Assembly: GCF_014805685.1 (NCBI RefSeq)
Contig: NC_060900.1
Location: 5,579,101 to 5,643,100, forward strand
Source: Silurus meridionalis
Taxonomy: Eukaryota; Chordata; Actinopteri; Siluriformes; Siluridae
Length of the DNA stretch: 64,000 bases
Direction of reading: 5' to 3'
A program made the position numbers and the translations under genes. The notes under the pieces were generated by a model. The model was not told the origin of the DNA. It was given only the letters and a program-made list of their open reading frames with translations, and made no database searches. Below, piece by piece: positions 1 to 12,705 of the stretch (the stretch's first letter is position 1; each line of letters opens with the position of its first letter).

Positions 1-617
1 ATGTGAATTGCATATTTATTCTACCTTAAAATGTAAAAAAAAAAATTTATTTAAGGAAAAAAACCTTCCTTGCCAGGAAGAAGATTTAAAATTTTTGGTA
101 CATATAACTATATAACTACATATTTGTCTTATAATTTGAGATGTCTCAAAATTACATCAATTACATTTGGTAATTACTCTATAGTTATTTTATAGTTACC
201 CAAATCTGATCTTTTGTTCAATTTAATAGTTAAATAGGTTAAATCATTGATTTGATTTATTTATTTTACTTATGCATTTGCAAATATTTGTTAATATTTG
301 TGTTTATTTTGCTTAGTTGTGGATCTTGATATAGATATATATTTATTTTAAACTTGTTAGACAGGGATCTTTGGGAGAGGAGACGGAGTATGATTACTGA
401 TGACTACTGATTGAATTATTTTTAAAGAAAACTACATTTTATAACAATTTTACACTCACTTGTCACAAAGTTTATAGAGTGTACAATATCAACAACTTTA
501 AACCATACAGAATGACTATCAATAATAACAACCTGAACAAACATCTATACAGAAAATTTACTTTGCTGTTCACAACTGCAATCTGGTTCCTGTAGCAGCC
601 TGGTTAGAAGGTGACAG
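1..617. other. AT-rich 5' flank, no gene seen
   Basis: I see no coding exon, RNA gene or recognisable mobile element here. The sequence is AT-rich with short homopolymer runs. Reading frames are short and carry no domain-like residues. Confidence 0.5.
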
Positions 618-790
618 TTTATTGGTTAAGGTAGTGGACTTTGGATCTGAAGGTCATGAGTTCAAATCCCAGCTACACCAAGCTGCTGCTCCTGAGCAAA
701 GCCCTTAACCTTATAGCTGCTTGGCTGCATGAATGATATAAATGTAAGTCTCTCTGAATAAGAGTGTCTGCCAAATGCTATAAGTGTAGT
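618..790 (+). repeat. tRNA-like SINE copy
   Basis: The left part resembles a tRNA-type internal promoter: an A-box-like TGGTTAAGGTAGTGG and a B-box-like GAGTTCAAATCCC about 35 bases later. The right end has the fish repeat tail AGTGTCTGCCAAATGCTATAA. Related copies lie at 28240-28428 (same strand) and at 15790-15975, 35272-35425 and 35430-35590 (opposite strand). The match between these copies is seen directly; calling it a SINE is inferred from the boxes and the repetition. Confidence 0.7.
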
Positions 791-1439
791 TAAAAGATTT
801 TTTAAAAAGTGTGTTTTAAACATTATTCAAAGTTTTGCATTTGGCTCTCTGCAAGCAAAACTTGATATTTCTGTGTGTATGTACTGTGATAGGATTGTCT
901 TGTCTACACTGCTGTAATATACTGAGTAATGTTAATGTACTCTTAATGTTTTCTGTAGCAGTGACTGAGTCTCTACAGCTGCATTTACTGATCCTCATAC
1001 TGAGTCACTGCCTTTCGTGTGCCTTAAAGGTTCATTTCCTTGAATGTGTTGAAGAAGAAACAGGCTTTAAGGAAAAACAAAACAAACAAAAAAACAATGA
1101 ACAATGAAATCCAAATGCTTCCGTATATAATTACTAATATAAACATGTTACAAATGTTAGAAAAGGTTAAAGAAAATGTAATTCAATCCGACTGACTGAG
1201 ATCATGCCATAACCCGTGAACTTCCACTTAAATTATGAAGGAATAAGTGAAGGTTCTCTTCCAAGTAGATCTGTTCATAATAACTCCCAAAAACCGGCTA
1301 AAAGTTACCTGACGCGTTTTTTCTCTATAGGGGCGGATCTTCCAGGTTTATTATTTCTCTGCCCCTGCGATCAGTTCCCTTCGTGTGTCGTAGCGTATCT
1401 TCATCATGCACTGCTTTTGTTTCCTGCTCGGATAGTGCT
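791..1439. other. Upstream non-coding sequence
   Basis: No gene is supported. Frames of 60-107 codons occur here but are low in complexity, lack a domain signature and are not flanked by usable splice sites that would link them to the gene downstream. Confidence 0.45.
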
Positions 1440-1467
1440 GGGTGTCCCATCATGCAGTTTTACAGAA

Positions 1468-1695
1468 CGGAGGCGAGACTGTTACCGGGACTGTGAACTG
1501 GATTGTAACCGGTACGCCGAACGAGACTGTGACCGGTGACTGTAACCAGGACTCTGACCGAGACTGTGTTCTGGACTGTGACCGGCACTGAGAACGGGAC
1601 TGTAACAGGGACTGAGACCGGGACTGTAACCTGGACTGATACCGGGACTGTAACGGTGACTGTAACCTGGACTGAGACCGGGACTGTAAAAAGGA
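1468..1695. repeat. 12-bp minisatellite (GGACTGTAACCG-type units)
   Basis: About 19 diverged units of a 12-base motif, alternating between GGACTGTAACCG-like and GGACTGAGACCG-like forms, run through this stretch. Because 12 is a multiple of three, the array stays open in several frames on both strands. That explains the repetitive apparent proteins it encodes, rich in VTVPV or QSRLQSR. It lies just upstream of the candidate promoter, inside the most CpG-rich part of the window. Confidence 0.85.
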
Positions 1696-1920
1696 TTGCG
1701 TCCGCGCGCGCAGCATTGAACCGCGGGATTCCCGTGGCTCTGATCCAGACTTTCATGATCGATCCCGTCTCCGTGAGCTGATTACAGATCGGTGAATCCA
1801 CTCTCACCCTTCTACCCCCCCCTACCCCTCTTCAACCACCCCCTCCATCCCTCTTCACTCCTCACGGAATGTAAACCCTTTACACCGGCATCTCTACTAT
1901 ACACCTTCAACCACCTACAG

Positions 1921-1979
1921 CCTGAACCTCCACTTACAGAGGAGTCATGCAGAGGACGCGCCCGGTACCGGTACCGGAG
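1921..1979 (+). other. Candidate untranslated first exon, upstream option
   Basis: A strong 5' splice-site match, GAG followed by GTAAGG, ends a possible exon at base 1979. The coding start exon at 20617 needs a spliced 5' leader because its acceptor lies only 10 bases before the ATG. This donor and the one at 2611 are the best partners seen. An ATG at 1947 reads 11 codons to the donor. The left edge of the exon cannot be set from sequence. Confidence 0.3.
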
Positions 1980-2137
1980 GTAAGGCTTTAATATTTAACC
2001 ACATGTGTTTGTGTGTGTGTATGAAGTCGATCTTGCTCATAAATGTCAAAACGGAGCACGTTTGAAGCGCGTGCCAGTGTCCTTGGAGGAGATATACTGT
2101 GACAGTGCGTTATTGTGAACGCAGTCCAAGTTGGTAC

Positions 2138-2175
<38 letters not shown>

Positions 2176-2186
2176 GCGGGCATGCA

Positions 2187-2231
<45 letters not shown>
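2138..2231. repeat. (GT)n microsatellite pair
   Basis: Two (GT)n runs are separated by a short CpG-containing spacer, CCGCGGGCATGCATGC. The open frames through it encode only alternating Val/Cys or Thr/His. Confidence 0.9.
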
Positions 2232-2233
<2 letters not shown>

Positions 2234-2280
2234 GCCGTATCGTCTGCACCCCTCCACCCCCCCCTCCCCTGTGCTGTAGC

Positions 2281-2610
2281 TCATCCCCGGTTAACGGCCC
2301 TCTAGCTGCCACACCGACGAAGCGTTCGGTGCGCGCGCGCAGCTCACGTGCGCACAAGGGCTTTAAAAACCGACCGCCGATATTGTTTTCTCGTCAGAAA
2401 GTCTCGGGGAAAAAACATCAAAAACAACAGAACAACAACGTTATTTTGAGGAAAACAAACAAATACACACAAAAAACGGATTGTCTTTTGCTCTTTTTAT
2501 TTTTTTTGCGCCTCAAGTGTAGTTCCGATGTACATAGACGCGTTGAAGCGGCTTGTTTCTCACAGGCTTAACTGTCTGAGGAGAATTTGTGTGTGTCGAA
2601 GACAATGCGG
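2281..2610 (+). promoter_or_regulatory. Candidate promoter and untranslated first exon of the magix-like gene
   Basis: This is one of the few CpG-rich stretches in an AT-rich window. It has an alternating GC run at 2331-2340, an E-box CACGTG at 2345-2350 and a TATA-like CTTTAAAAAC at 2361-2370. A start site about 25-30 bases downstream would give a leader of roughly 210 bases. That leader ends at a consensus donor, CGG followed by GTGAGT, with the GT at 2611-2612. It could splice to the acceptor at 20615-20616. The assignment to this gene is inference from strand, order and the need for a 5' exon; another start site is possible. Confidence 0.4.
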
Positions 2611-4067
2611 GTGAGTTCGTGTTATTTGCAAAATATTGCTGTGTGTTTGCGTGTGTGAATGTCGTGTGAGAGATGTGAAGGAAAGATAACCAACCCCTGC
2701 ACAGGTGTGTAAGTCTGGATAGTGTCTACATCCTCAAACCAACTGACTCTCAACCACCTTCAATCCACCTTTAATTCTGTACATCATGTCAGAGGTGGCA
2801 GGTTTCACCCATTGAGGAGAAAACTAGGGATTAGATCAGAATGAGTATCAAACCTTAGACTCTACCACATCCTCACCTGATGTACTTTTCCTTGTTGCTC
2901 AAGTGGTGATGTCAATTTTTCATATACCAGCAGTTTCTCAGATCACCTAAGGATCTCCGAAGGTACACCAGAGACACACCTGGACCTGGAGTCGTACTAC
3001 AGTTACAAACCTTTTACATGCGAAAAGTCTGAAATATGTTTTTTTTGTTTGTTTGTTTGATGCTTCTGAATGACACCTAGGTGTGGTTTTATACAGGGAT
3101 GTATTATTGATGTGACAGAAATATCACACCGCAATACCTCAAGGCATCTTCACGACCCACGACTGGTATATCAATATACACTTTCACACCGCTTATGCAT
3201 GTTCGGTGTGTCAAAATTTCAGCATGAGAATTGTGCTGAAAGACTTTTTTATATACATTCGACTCTTTCACCCAAACAACAAGGAGAAAGTTTAGTCCTG
3301 AGGAACACATCATTACAGGGTTTTCTCCAAACTCACCATTTTTACCTAAATGAAATGATTTCAGAGAGGTTTTGTGTCCCATGTATAAAGTGTCAAATGT
3401 CAAAAAACGAAAAAATGATGGGAGTTTGACAATAGAGTGAGGTGTTAGCACTTGACAAATCCTATTGTCATGCCACAATGCACAAGAGTTTGTAAACATT
3501 TGTTTTCATTTCACTTTGGTGTGTATCTGTGGTGTGTCTGTGTGTAATGCATAAGCGCTGCTGTAATCACTGGTGATGTATCTCAAGGGGATGCGTCCTG
3601 TCTGTGTTTTTCTACCAGGTATTATATTGTGTGTGTGCGTCTGGGTGTGGGCGTCTTGCCCTTACAGTGATTAAAGTGATGAATGCTGCGATCCTGGTTT
3701 TTCTATGCATTGCTGTAGACTCTGGATGCAGCCAAGGTTACACTATAGTTATTAATCATTCATTTGGTTTGACAGAGAGAGCGATACACACGGCGAGCAC
3801 GGGAATGACAAGGAAAGGAGTACAGGATTTGCGCAGTTTGGACAACTACTACTCATATCTCAAAAGATGAAACTACAAAGACGTTCAGAATTTACAAACA
3901 CCCCCAATCTGTTCATTTTTTACTATCACCCGATACCTTCGATTCTAAAAAGTCTGTTATTTTTGTTGGTGAGATTCAGTTTCAAGTCCAGAGTTCATGT
4001 GTTGTGCCTTTTTGGTTAATTGTCTGATTGTATGCAGGGTGCATGCTCACTCCTTCATACATATTCA

Positions 4068-4069
4068 AG

Positions 4070-4102
<33 letters not shown>
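4068..4102. repeat. (GA)n microsatellite
   Basis: A run of about 17 GA dinucleotides in otherwise unique intronic sequence. Confidence 0.9.
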
Positions 4103-4106
<4 letters not shown>

Positions 4107-7100
4107 AAGATGGTGGGATAGTGTACTGCAGTTTACCCTTGGCAGAAATCTTCTGACAATTCTCCATCTGTGAGTTCGCTCAGAATCGTCTGCAATATTA
4201 GATCTTTTACTATTAATTTATATGTGCGTTAGTCTTAATAAAGCTAATATCAATATATAATTAACAGAAAATGACTGCTTAAAATAAAAACTTGTGCCTT
4301 GAAGAACTTTTTACAGATAAACAGAGGATAAATCAAGAGTAAATTGGTGTAATCACAGCATGTAAAATAATCTTTCTAGGCAACTTTAAGACAAATTCAT
4401 GCATCTGTATAGTAGGCTAATAATATGCCAGTGGTGCTGTGCATATCGTTAAATAAATACAGGTCAGGAGGTTCATTTAATATTCATTCACTTTTTAATA
4501 GTCACATTTCGAATGGAGAAAAATGTGACCTGCATGATCCAGAATGTGGTGCTGGTTTGTGTATTAATGAAAATGAGGAGATCTGAAATGTTTTCACTCA
4601 TAACAGTCTGAGTTTGCAGATTATGGTGCAGAAAACAAAAAACATCCAGTGATGTTTAGTAGAAGAAAACACTTTGTTGTTGTTGGTTTGGTCAACGGGA
4701 GACTCAAATAACCATTCATTACAAACTCATGATGAGCGGAAATGTATCTCAGAACATTGAGGCAGAAGGTCTTATCACGTATCATACCATCTGCTGCCTT
4801 AACATAATAGAATTTAATTCCCTCGGTACTATATTTATCTCTGGTGAATCTCACAGTGAGTTTAATTTCAAATTTAAGAGACATGATTTACATGCTCTAA
4901 ATTTAACCAAATCCAATGCAGGTCTTTAAGAATTTATGACTTGGCTCTGCCAGACGGTCCAACGCTGACAAATGCATCGCATCGCTCAAACTTGGTTTGT
5001 GGAGGCAACTGACTGAGCCGATTTCCTTTTTGTTCATTAGTCCATCTAAATGAGCCTTGGGGGTGGGACAACTCTCGTGGACCATCTCCAATTATAAATC
5101 AAACCGCTGATGGATTGCACAGCCCCCGACGGATATTTATAGTTGAGCGCAAAGCGGCACCTCGATAAAATGGTTACAGGCAGATAGACCCGTACGTGGC
5201 CTTGAGCTGGAAGCTAGCATGGTGGCCCAGAAAGGAAGGAGGAGTACTTGGTTTGTAGGGGGGAGGAGGGGGGGCGGCAACTGAGGATCAATATCAGGTG
5301 ACAAGCAGGGAAGAGCAAGCGAGGATGTGAGAGAGAGAGAGAGAGAGAAAGAGAGATGGGTGTAAAAAGCGACCATGGCAAGGATGCAGGAATCAGACAT
5401 AAAGGGACGAAGGGTAGGAACAAGGCAAAAAGGGTTGATAAAACCGAAAATAAAGAATGCAGGAAGGAGGAATGATGGAGGGGGGGATAAAAGCAGGGGA
5501 AGCTGAGAGGGTCACCTTCAGTGATAGGGACTGATTCAGCACATTCTCCCTCCCACTCGGGTTACTGCACTGTGACCTAGCGCTGCATGCTGGGGGCTCA
5601 CAGGCCAAGCCTTTCTCCTCTAGTTCCATCCCTCCGTTCAGGTCTACAGGACCGCCATTCATTCAATCTTTCAGAACATCTTCCCGTCATCCATTCGCCG
5701 TGAGGCTGTTAATCACCGATGGCTGCTTCAATTACCTCCTATATATCTCCTGTAATTGGTGCTGTTTAACAAACGCTCATGTTTAACGCTGATAAATTAA
5801 AAGGGTGTACAAGCTTTTAATTGCACCATGTCACTTTGGTATATTTATATTCCACGAAGGATTCATCTGCGAATGTTGTGACTAAGAAATATAAAGTCGC
5901 CTCTAACAGCACGCACCAAAGAGGAGACATTCCAGCAAAGTCTCACTAGCTTCGGTGATGGAAGTCGACTGTCAATATCGCGGCTCATGTATATTCCATA
6001 TACCCATAGCAGCGATTGATTTGTTCAATCCTTTGCTCGATATTTTTTTTCCCACCATTTACTCCAGTAGACATAGGTGAGCTTCGGTTAATTGGTTATT
6101 ATTATTTGCTTTCGGATCATTTTACGTTTGAAATCTGTCCACCGTGCATTTCCCATTCCACTGACCTAAATCGGCAGGGACTTTCCCAAACACCCCCATG
6201 ACCAGTAGTGCTCCTGGATCACCAGACACAAAATCCTACATCCTACAATATCAGTATAGGGGTCACTAACATATTGCTGTTCCAAACCCTCAATCCATAT
6301 TTGTTCATATAATTCTCTGCAAATGTGCAGAAAAACAACCCGCTAAGGACTTGCTACTGTTTGTCAAGAGCTCAAACATGATCTGTTACATCAAAGATAT
6401 AATCCAGAGAGAATCAGAGATAGAATTAGAACTAGCTTTCATTCAACAGGAGATTCAAGTACTCATTCACATCCCTAGTTAAGGACTAACCGACTTAGAA
6501 GGAATTACGGCATATTAGCTACAACTCACTACGTTACATTTCCGTTCGAGCTGAACATTCCCGGCGGGCTAATGAATTTACGATTTTGTGCTTCTGTGTA
6601 CTATAAATCCTTTCACTAGAGTGAAGCAATTCACTAACACAGATGAACACCGAGGAGCACACACGTGCCTGGGCGGCTGCGACAGATTGGAGGTCGTTGG
6701 TAACTGAAGAGGGTTTGGCTGAATTCCAAATCCTACCAATGGAGGATGATCAGGGTCAGAGCAGTCAGATACAGGTTAGAACACGGAGCTTTACAAAAAC
6801 AAGTTATTGCACATGCCCAACTGTCCAACCATATCAATAAAACATGGGAGATTGGAGCAGCTAAAGTTGGGCCAGTGGTAATTACCAGCCAGTTCAATAA
6901 CAAATGTGTCATGAGGCAGCAGGGCGTTAAATAATCAGCATTTTTGCCTTTTCCTTTTTTCCTGATATTCCTTTTCATACTTATCATTTCACTGCACACT
7001 GAATTGCAGGTTGCAGAGTAATTACATAGTTGAAGATCTAATGATTCCACCCACAAACGTGACATCAAAAGATCCAGAGGTCCTACACAAGGCCTAGTAG

Positions 7101-7507
7101 GTAAAACTACCTCAAAGATAAACTGGTCATGTCAGCTCACACCTCAGCAGGAACTTGACTCATAGAATATACCAAATCCAAACTTATGTTCCTCATCTGC
7201 CTAAGACGAAGTACTCTCAACCCAGCCTGCACGGCTAGCTTGGTCACAAATGGCCATTGACTTCTTCACAAACCAGATTCACCTGGTAATTATGGCAATA
7301 GTAGATTCCTCCAAATAGTATTCTTCTCCAAACTTTCCTGGGCCTTTTTGGGGGTTTTTTCTTCTTGTTCTTGTGTCCTAATGGAATGAATAGTTTTGTC
7401 TCTATTAGATGTATGAGTGGATTTTATTACATTTATTACAATTGGCTCTCACTTCATGATGATTTTGGACATTTGGACTATATTTAGTTTCTCAATCATT
7501 AAACATT

Positions 7508-7945
7508 AAAAGGCTCTGATATGAAGGAGTTGGTGTTGAATCTATAATAATCTGAGATGTTGAGCTAATTTATGATTTGCTCAGGAGCACCTAGTTCCAC
7601 AATTCCTGAAACGAAAGGACATTACTTTCAGAAGAAAGAATGTTATTCATAATCACACACTCCAGGGCTCATGAAATTTCTCACTCTCCTGTGTTTGTAA
7701 TGTTTCAATGGTTTATAATCACATTCTTGGTGCCACCCAAATGATGATGGGTTCCCATTTTAAGTCTTAAGATTTCTTCCTCATACTATCTAATGGAGTT
7801 TTTCTTTGCCAAAGTCGCCGCCGACTTGTTCACCGGGGATAAATGCGCATAATTTACATATACAACACATTTTTGTTCAATAATTCTTACATTTTCTAAA
7901 GCTGCTTTGAAACTATGTCCATTGTGCAAAGTGCTGTTTGATCTG
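7508..7945 (+). repeat. Interspersed repeat family A, degenerate copy
   Basis: It matches 45815-46245 along its whole length, including the shared phrases CACCCAAATGA.GATGGGTTCCC and AAAGCTGCTTTGAAAC. Better-preserved copies end in CTATAGAAATAAACTTGACT followed by TTGACT repeats, which is a non-LTR style 3' tail. The class (SINE or 3' LINE fragment) is not settled here. Confidence 0.6.
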
Positions 7946-8309
7946 TTGATATGAATAAGCAAATCTACCTTGACAGAATGTTTGTTTATCCAATTTTACA
8001 TGACAGTTTTATGACTGGAATGAAGTTCAAGCAAGTTCAGGTTCTAAGTAGTTTCTGACACATTAGATTTAGTTCATTAATCAGACTTAAATGACCACCA
8101 AAGAACAATTCCACATGCAAATTATTTTATTTATGAATAAACTGATTTGTTTCCAGCTGATAAATGGGATTCAATATGCTTTGATTTACATACTTTACAT
8201 GTCCAGTGTTGGGCAATTGGGCACTGACAAATCTGATAAAAAACAACAACATTGGATATTATATCCAAATTGGTACTAATCAATCTGAACAAATCACTGC
8301 AGCAGTGAG

Positions 8310-8314
8310 AGGAA

Positions 8315-8345
<31 letters not shown>

Positions 8346-8361
8346 TGTGTATATATATATA

Positions 8362-8442
<81 letters not shown>
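8310..8442. repeat. Compound (GT)n/(TA)n microsatellite
   Basis: GT and TA dinucleotide blocks alternate, ending in a pure TA run of nearly 70 bases. Confidence 0.9.
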
Positions 8443-8445
<3 letters not shown>

Positions 8446-8642
8446 TGACAGAGAGAGAGTGAGAGAAAAACAGAGAGATAAAGGTTAGTTCCAGATGGAT
8501 GCTACAAGTTCAAGCTTTATTAAAGATAAATTTAAAAAAAAACACACTAACACCAAAGACACAACAGTGCAAGTCAAATCATTAACATCACTGGCAATTT
8601 CTTAGGAGAAATCCTGCAGTAATCATTCTCTTTCTGTCTCCC

Positions 8643-8644
<2 letters not shown>

Positions 8645-8709
<65 letters not shown>
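8645..8709. repeat. (CT)n microsatellite
   Basis: About 32 uninterrupted CT units. Confidence 0.95.
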
Positions 8710-8712
<3 letters not shown>

Positions 8713-9036
8713 TGCTCTATCACAACTGATTAACTGTCAGAAGGCTCTCTCATGCAATAAGAAGACCAAAAAAGAGAGGCATCTCTAGGATCACACACAA
8801 ACACACTTTCACTGTAATATGTGTAAAAAAAAAAACTATACATTTTACGGAAATAAGACGGTAAAGCGTGATATTTTTCATCTGCATGTTTTCAGTAAAA
8901 TGAACATGTTCCTGTTACTGATACACATTTTACAAAGCCCTACTATCAGTACAACACATGAGAATAGTGAAGAGATGATTATAAAGGCAGGATGTGAGCC
9001 ACATAATGATAAAAATGTGTTTTTAACTTAACTGTG

Positions 9037-9040
<4 letters not shown>

Positions 9041-9127
<87 letters not shown>
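9041..9127. repeat. (TA)n microsatellite
   Basis: About 43 uninterrupted TA units, a likely site of length polymorphism and assembly error. Confidence 0.95.
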
Positions 9128-9135
<8 letters not shown>

Positions 9136-9367
9136 TGCTTTTTGGTTTGTTCAATTTTGTTGAGTGTGAAACGTAGTCAAGTCAAATAGCAGAAGCAAAA
9201 GCTTCAATTTTACCATGATTTTAGCTGGTTACATAGACTAATATATAGAGCCCTTTAACTCTCAAGCCACTAATATATTTCACCTCTAATCTGACCACCT
9301 GGGGTTGGGTATGACCCTGCAGTAATAAATTAGTAACACAAGTCACATCAGCACACTATGTTTTTAC

Positions 9368-9620
9368 AAGCAGTCCCCAAGTTACGATGGTTCGACTTAC
9401 GTTTTTTTGGATCTTACGATATATAAAAATACTGACCTTTTCACACAACATTTTCTTTTTCTTTTCATTTTATACATGTATTTCAAATATAAACTAGGAT
9501 TTTGTAATTTGTATTTGATAGGATTGATGGAATTGACTTTAGTGTCTGCATGATGACATCATAAAAATGCTGCCTCTGATTGGTGCTTACTCAGTAGTAA
9601 CACAGGTGTCAGTCTTCTTC
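9368..9620. repeat. Possible DNA transposon remnant
   Basis: It opens with CAGTCCCCAAGTTACGATGG and GTTCGACTTACG, wording seen at the ends of vertebrate DNA transposons. No second terminal repeat or transposase is recognised, so the boundary and class are guesses. Confidence 0.3.
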
Positions 9621-10023
9621 TTGAATGACTTGTTTGTCATTGTCAGTGTTTCTGATGCAAAGTAGCCATTTATTAACAAACACCAAGTAACTTAATTAGG
9701 ATACAATTATAAGACATTCGCAAACTGTTAAACATTAAACGATTACTTTAAAACTAACCTTTATCTGGGAGATCACAGGAATTATTTATGTGAATATTTC
9801 ATCTGTTAATTGATTGTATATGTCAGATTTATTAAATGACTCGGCCTGAGAAAAGCTTTCGCTATGAAACATTATTCACTCAATCAACTGAGTCAGTGTA
9901 ATGGTGAAGTAGATTAAATAGGCCAGTTGATGGAACGTTTGCGAAGAAATTACATTCTCCCTTGTGAAATTTATTTTTTTTAGTTTTTACAAAATCTCAA
10001 AAATATAGTAGTTTATTTTCATA

Positions 10024-10116
10024 CATCAAGTCAAGTCAAGAAGCTTTTATTGTCATGTCAACCACATATAGCTGATGTAGTACACAGTAAAATTAGACAT
10101 TTCTCCTGACCTCTGG
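10024..10116 (-). repeat. LINE 3' tail
   Basis: Read on the minus strand this ends in GACAATAAAAGCTTCTTGAC followed by TTGAC repeats. It matches the 3' end of the LINE fragment at 13905-14560. The adjoining 20-bp minisatellite lies just inside this tail. Confidence 0.6.
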
Positions 10117-10690
10117 TGCTACATAACACAACATAGAGCTACATTACACAACATAGAGCTACATCAAACAACATAGATCTACATCACACAACATAGAGCT
10201 ACATGACAAATCATAGAGCTACATTACACAAAATAAAACTACATCACACAACATAGAGCTACATCACAATTCATAGAGCTACATCACAATTCATAGAGCT
10301 ACATCACACAACATAGAGCTACATCACACAACGTAGAGCTACGTCACATAATGTAGAGCTAGATCACACAACATAGAGCTGTATCACACAACATAGAGCT
10401 ACATTACACAACATAGAGCTACATTACACAACATAGAGCTACATCACACAACATAGAGCTGCATCACACAACATAGAGCTACATCACACAACATAGAACT
10501 ACATACAGAACACAGAGCTACATTATACAACATATAACTACATTATACAGCATAGAGCTGCATACAGAACATAGAGCTACATTACACAACATAGAGCTAC
10601 ATACGAAACACAGAGTTACATTACGCAACATAGAGCTACATACAGAACACAGAGTTACATTAAATATCATAGAGCTACATACAGAACATT
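10117..10690. repeat. 20-bp minisatellite (ACATCACACAACATAGAGCT)
   Basis: About 28 tandem units. From 10121 to 10500 the period is exactly 20 bases. After that, shortened 19-base variants such as ACATACAGAACACAGAGCT appear. There are no unique spacers between units, so it is a plain tandem array. It sits beside a LINE 3' tail and probably grew from sequence within that element. Confidence 0.9.
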
Positions 10691-11479
10691 CTTTGCAGTT
10701 GAATTCATTGTGGACAGGGTACCGCATCAGCATCTGTCTGCCTCACTTCCATGCTCAGCATTGATGCTGAAATGGAGGCATGCAGAGATGGGATTTGAGA
10801 TTGTACCAAGTTGTCAGCACCACACTGGGTGGCATTGTGATGCTGCATGATTCCATCTTTTTGGCAACTTTTTCGTTTGAGCACCTCAGGAACCTCTGGT
10901 TTGTTAGATCTTACATTCTGAAATAGCATTAACAACAGCGGGATGGAAGTGTAGCAGTTGTTTGCAGTGACGCTTCTACAGAAGGGGTTTGTCTCCACAT
11001 ATGAGGCCCCTGCCCCCTCAGAATCATGGATTCGAATGCTGATCTTTTTAATCTAGTTCAAAGAAAAACAAAGCCACATAGATGCACATAGATCATTTGT
11101 AAAATGTAAAGATCCTGGATCTGACCCTGAAGGTAAGCTTTCTAAGGCACAGTGTGTGTGATTTCCATTATAAAATTTTAACATTTCAAATTCCTCCCAT
11201 AAATTGTGACTATGAAACTCGAGGCCTGAATTTGGATTTCGTTTTGCCTCCTAGAGCTTCTGTAATTACTTTTTTTTTCGATTCACACATTGGCCCAAGC
11301 CTGGTCGTGATATTGAGATAGAAACTGAATCGATGCACTGAGTGTGATGATGCACTGTTGATAAGACCTTTTACTCCCTGCAGACATTAATCACCTCATT
11401 TAATATTCCATCTCTCATACATGATTAAATTGTGTCGTAAAGCCTGATGAGGTCAAAAATGAGAGTGAAACATTTATTT

Positions 11480-12188
11480 ATTTTTATAAATAAAAAGTAA
11501 AAGTAGAGATACAGTTGGAAAAAAATATGACTCCAGTAAAACTAAAAGTGTTCCTTTAAATTTCCACTTCAGTAAAAGTACAAACGTTTTTGCCTTTAAA
11601 TCTATTAAAGTATCCAAAGTACTATGATTTTTTTTTTTTTTTATGGCTATAATGTTCCTTTTATTATTTATATAAGACTTTTTACTCAATCAACTTAGTT
11701 TATGTGTAAAGACTGTAATGTGACTCTTAACACAACAATCTATTAATAAAATGATACACTGAATGATATCTATTACAATTATCATGAGCCCAAATCCTTC
11801 TTTTCAACAACTTCAAAAAAATATTGTTTTTTAAAACATGGGTGTTGTGTTGAGTTCGAGTTTCATCCATCATTTATTTTGATCAAAATGTTCTGCTTGC
11901 TGTTGATCTGACGCTGAGCTGTATATTGGGGATAAGTAGATACCATCAAGCGGCAATCAAGACAAGTTCAAATCAGAGCGCACGCTCTACACCGATTGGT
12001 GGATTGCTGCGTTATTGATGAGTTTAGTTTTAGTATCCACTTATAAATAAAAAGGAACGACTGATTTCCCGAAATATAGTTGAGTAAAAAGTCTCCCCAA
12101 ATGGAAATACTTTAGTAAAGTACAGAAACGAGAAAACGCTACTTCAGTACAGTAACAAATTACATTTACTTCACTATTGTCCACCATA
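11480..12188. mobile_element. Degenerate hAT-type non-autonomous element
   Basis: Internal stretches match the intact copy at 22031-22577, including CGGCAATCAA.ACAAGT, AATAAAAAGGAACGACTGATTT and AGAAATACTTTAGT-type AGTAC-rich ends. The terminal CAGTGGTGG is eroded. No transposase frame survives. Confidence 0.55.
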
Positions 12189-12325
12189 TATGTATGATAT
12201 GAAACCAAACTATCCAAACCGCCCTCAGGTTTCATCCTCTGCTGTAAAACCACACAGGCTTTGTCCTTTTAAACAAAACTAACTATATGCTTTTACTGGC
12301 AAAATAGCTCATTTACAATCTACTT

Positions 12326-12705
12326 GTCAAGTCAAGTTTATTTCTATAGCGATTTTCACAACAGACATTGTCTCAAAGCAGCTTTACAGAATTTAACAGT
12401 TAAAGTGAACGGTGTGTATTTACCTCTGATGAGCAGCCTGTGTGACTGTGGCAAGGAAAAACTCCCTCAGAGGTTATGAGGAAGAAACTTTGCGAGGAAC
12501 CAGACTCAAAAGGGGAACCCATCCTCATTTGGGTGACATAAAGAGTGTGATTATAAATCATTAAAACAATATAAAACACCGGAGAGTGACAACTAACATG
12601 AGCTCCAGAATGTAAGATTGTGAGTAATGTCTTTTTTACAGTCTTTCATTTGAAATTATGGAGCTACTGAGCAACTCATAAAATAGCTCAACACTTGTAA
12701 AAGGT
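12326..12705 (-). repeat. Interspersed repeat family A
   Basis: It starts with TCAAGTCAAGTTTATTTCTA and continues through the shared motifs GGCAAGGAAAAACTCCCT and CAAAAGGGGAACCCATCCTC. Read on the minus strand, the tail becomes AAATAAACTTGACTTGA, so the element's own 3' end is at the left. Other copies are at 7508, 28430, 29049 and 45815. Confidence 0.7.

Noticed and set aside
618..790. tRNA gene
   Set aside because: The A and B boxes are degenerate, no cloverleaf can be drawn, and the sequence recurs with a common tail, so it is a SINE.
1216..1807. Several overlapping open frames on both strands with repetitive proteins
   Set aside because: They come from the 12-bp minisatellite, whose period is a multiple of three. 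No domain or splice link supports them.
2131..2571. A 146-codon frame starting in (GT)n
   Set aside because: The first part is alternating Val/Cys from the microsatellite, and the rest lies over the candidate promoter with no recognisable protein features.
3070..3499. Overlapping 119- and 131-codon frames on opposite strands
   Set aside because: No domain-like residues, no splice context and no second exon. Such frames arise by chance at this length.
10117..10690. Regularly spaced array that might suggest CRISPR-like repeats
   Set aside because: Units are directly tandem with no unique spacers, and the host is a vertebrate.
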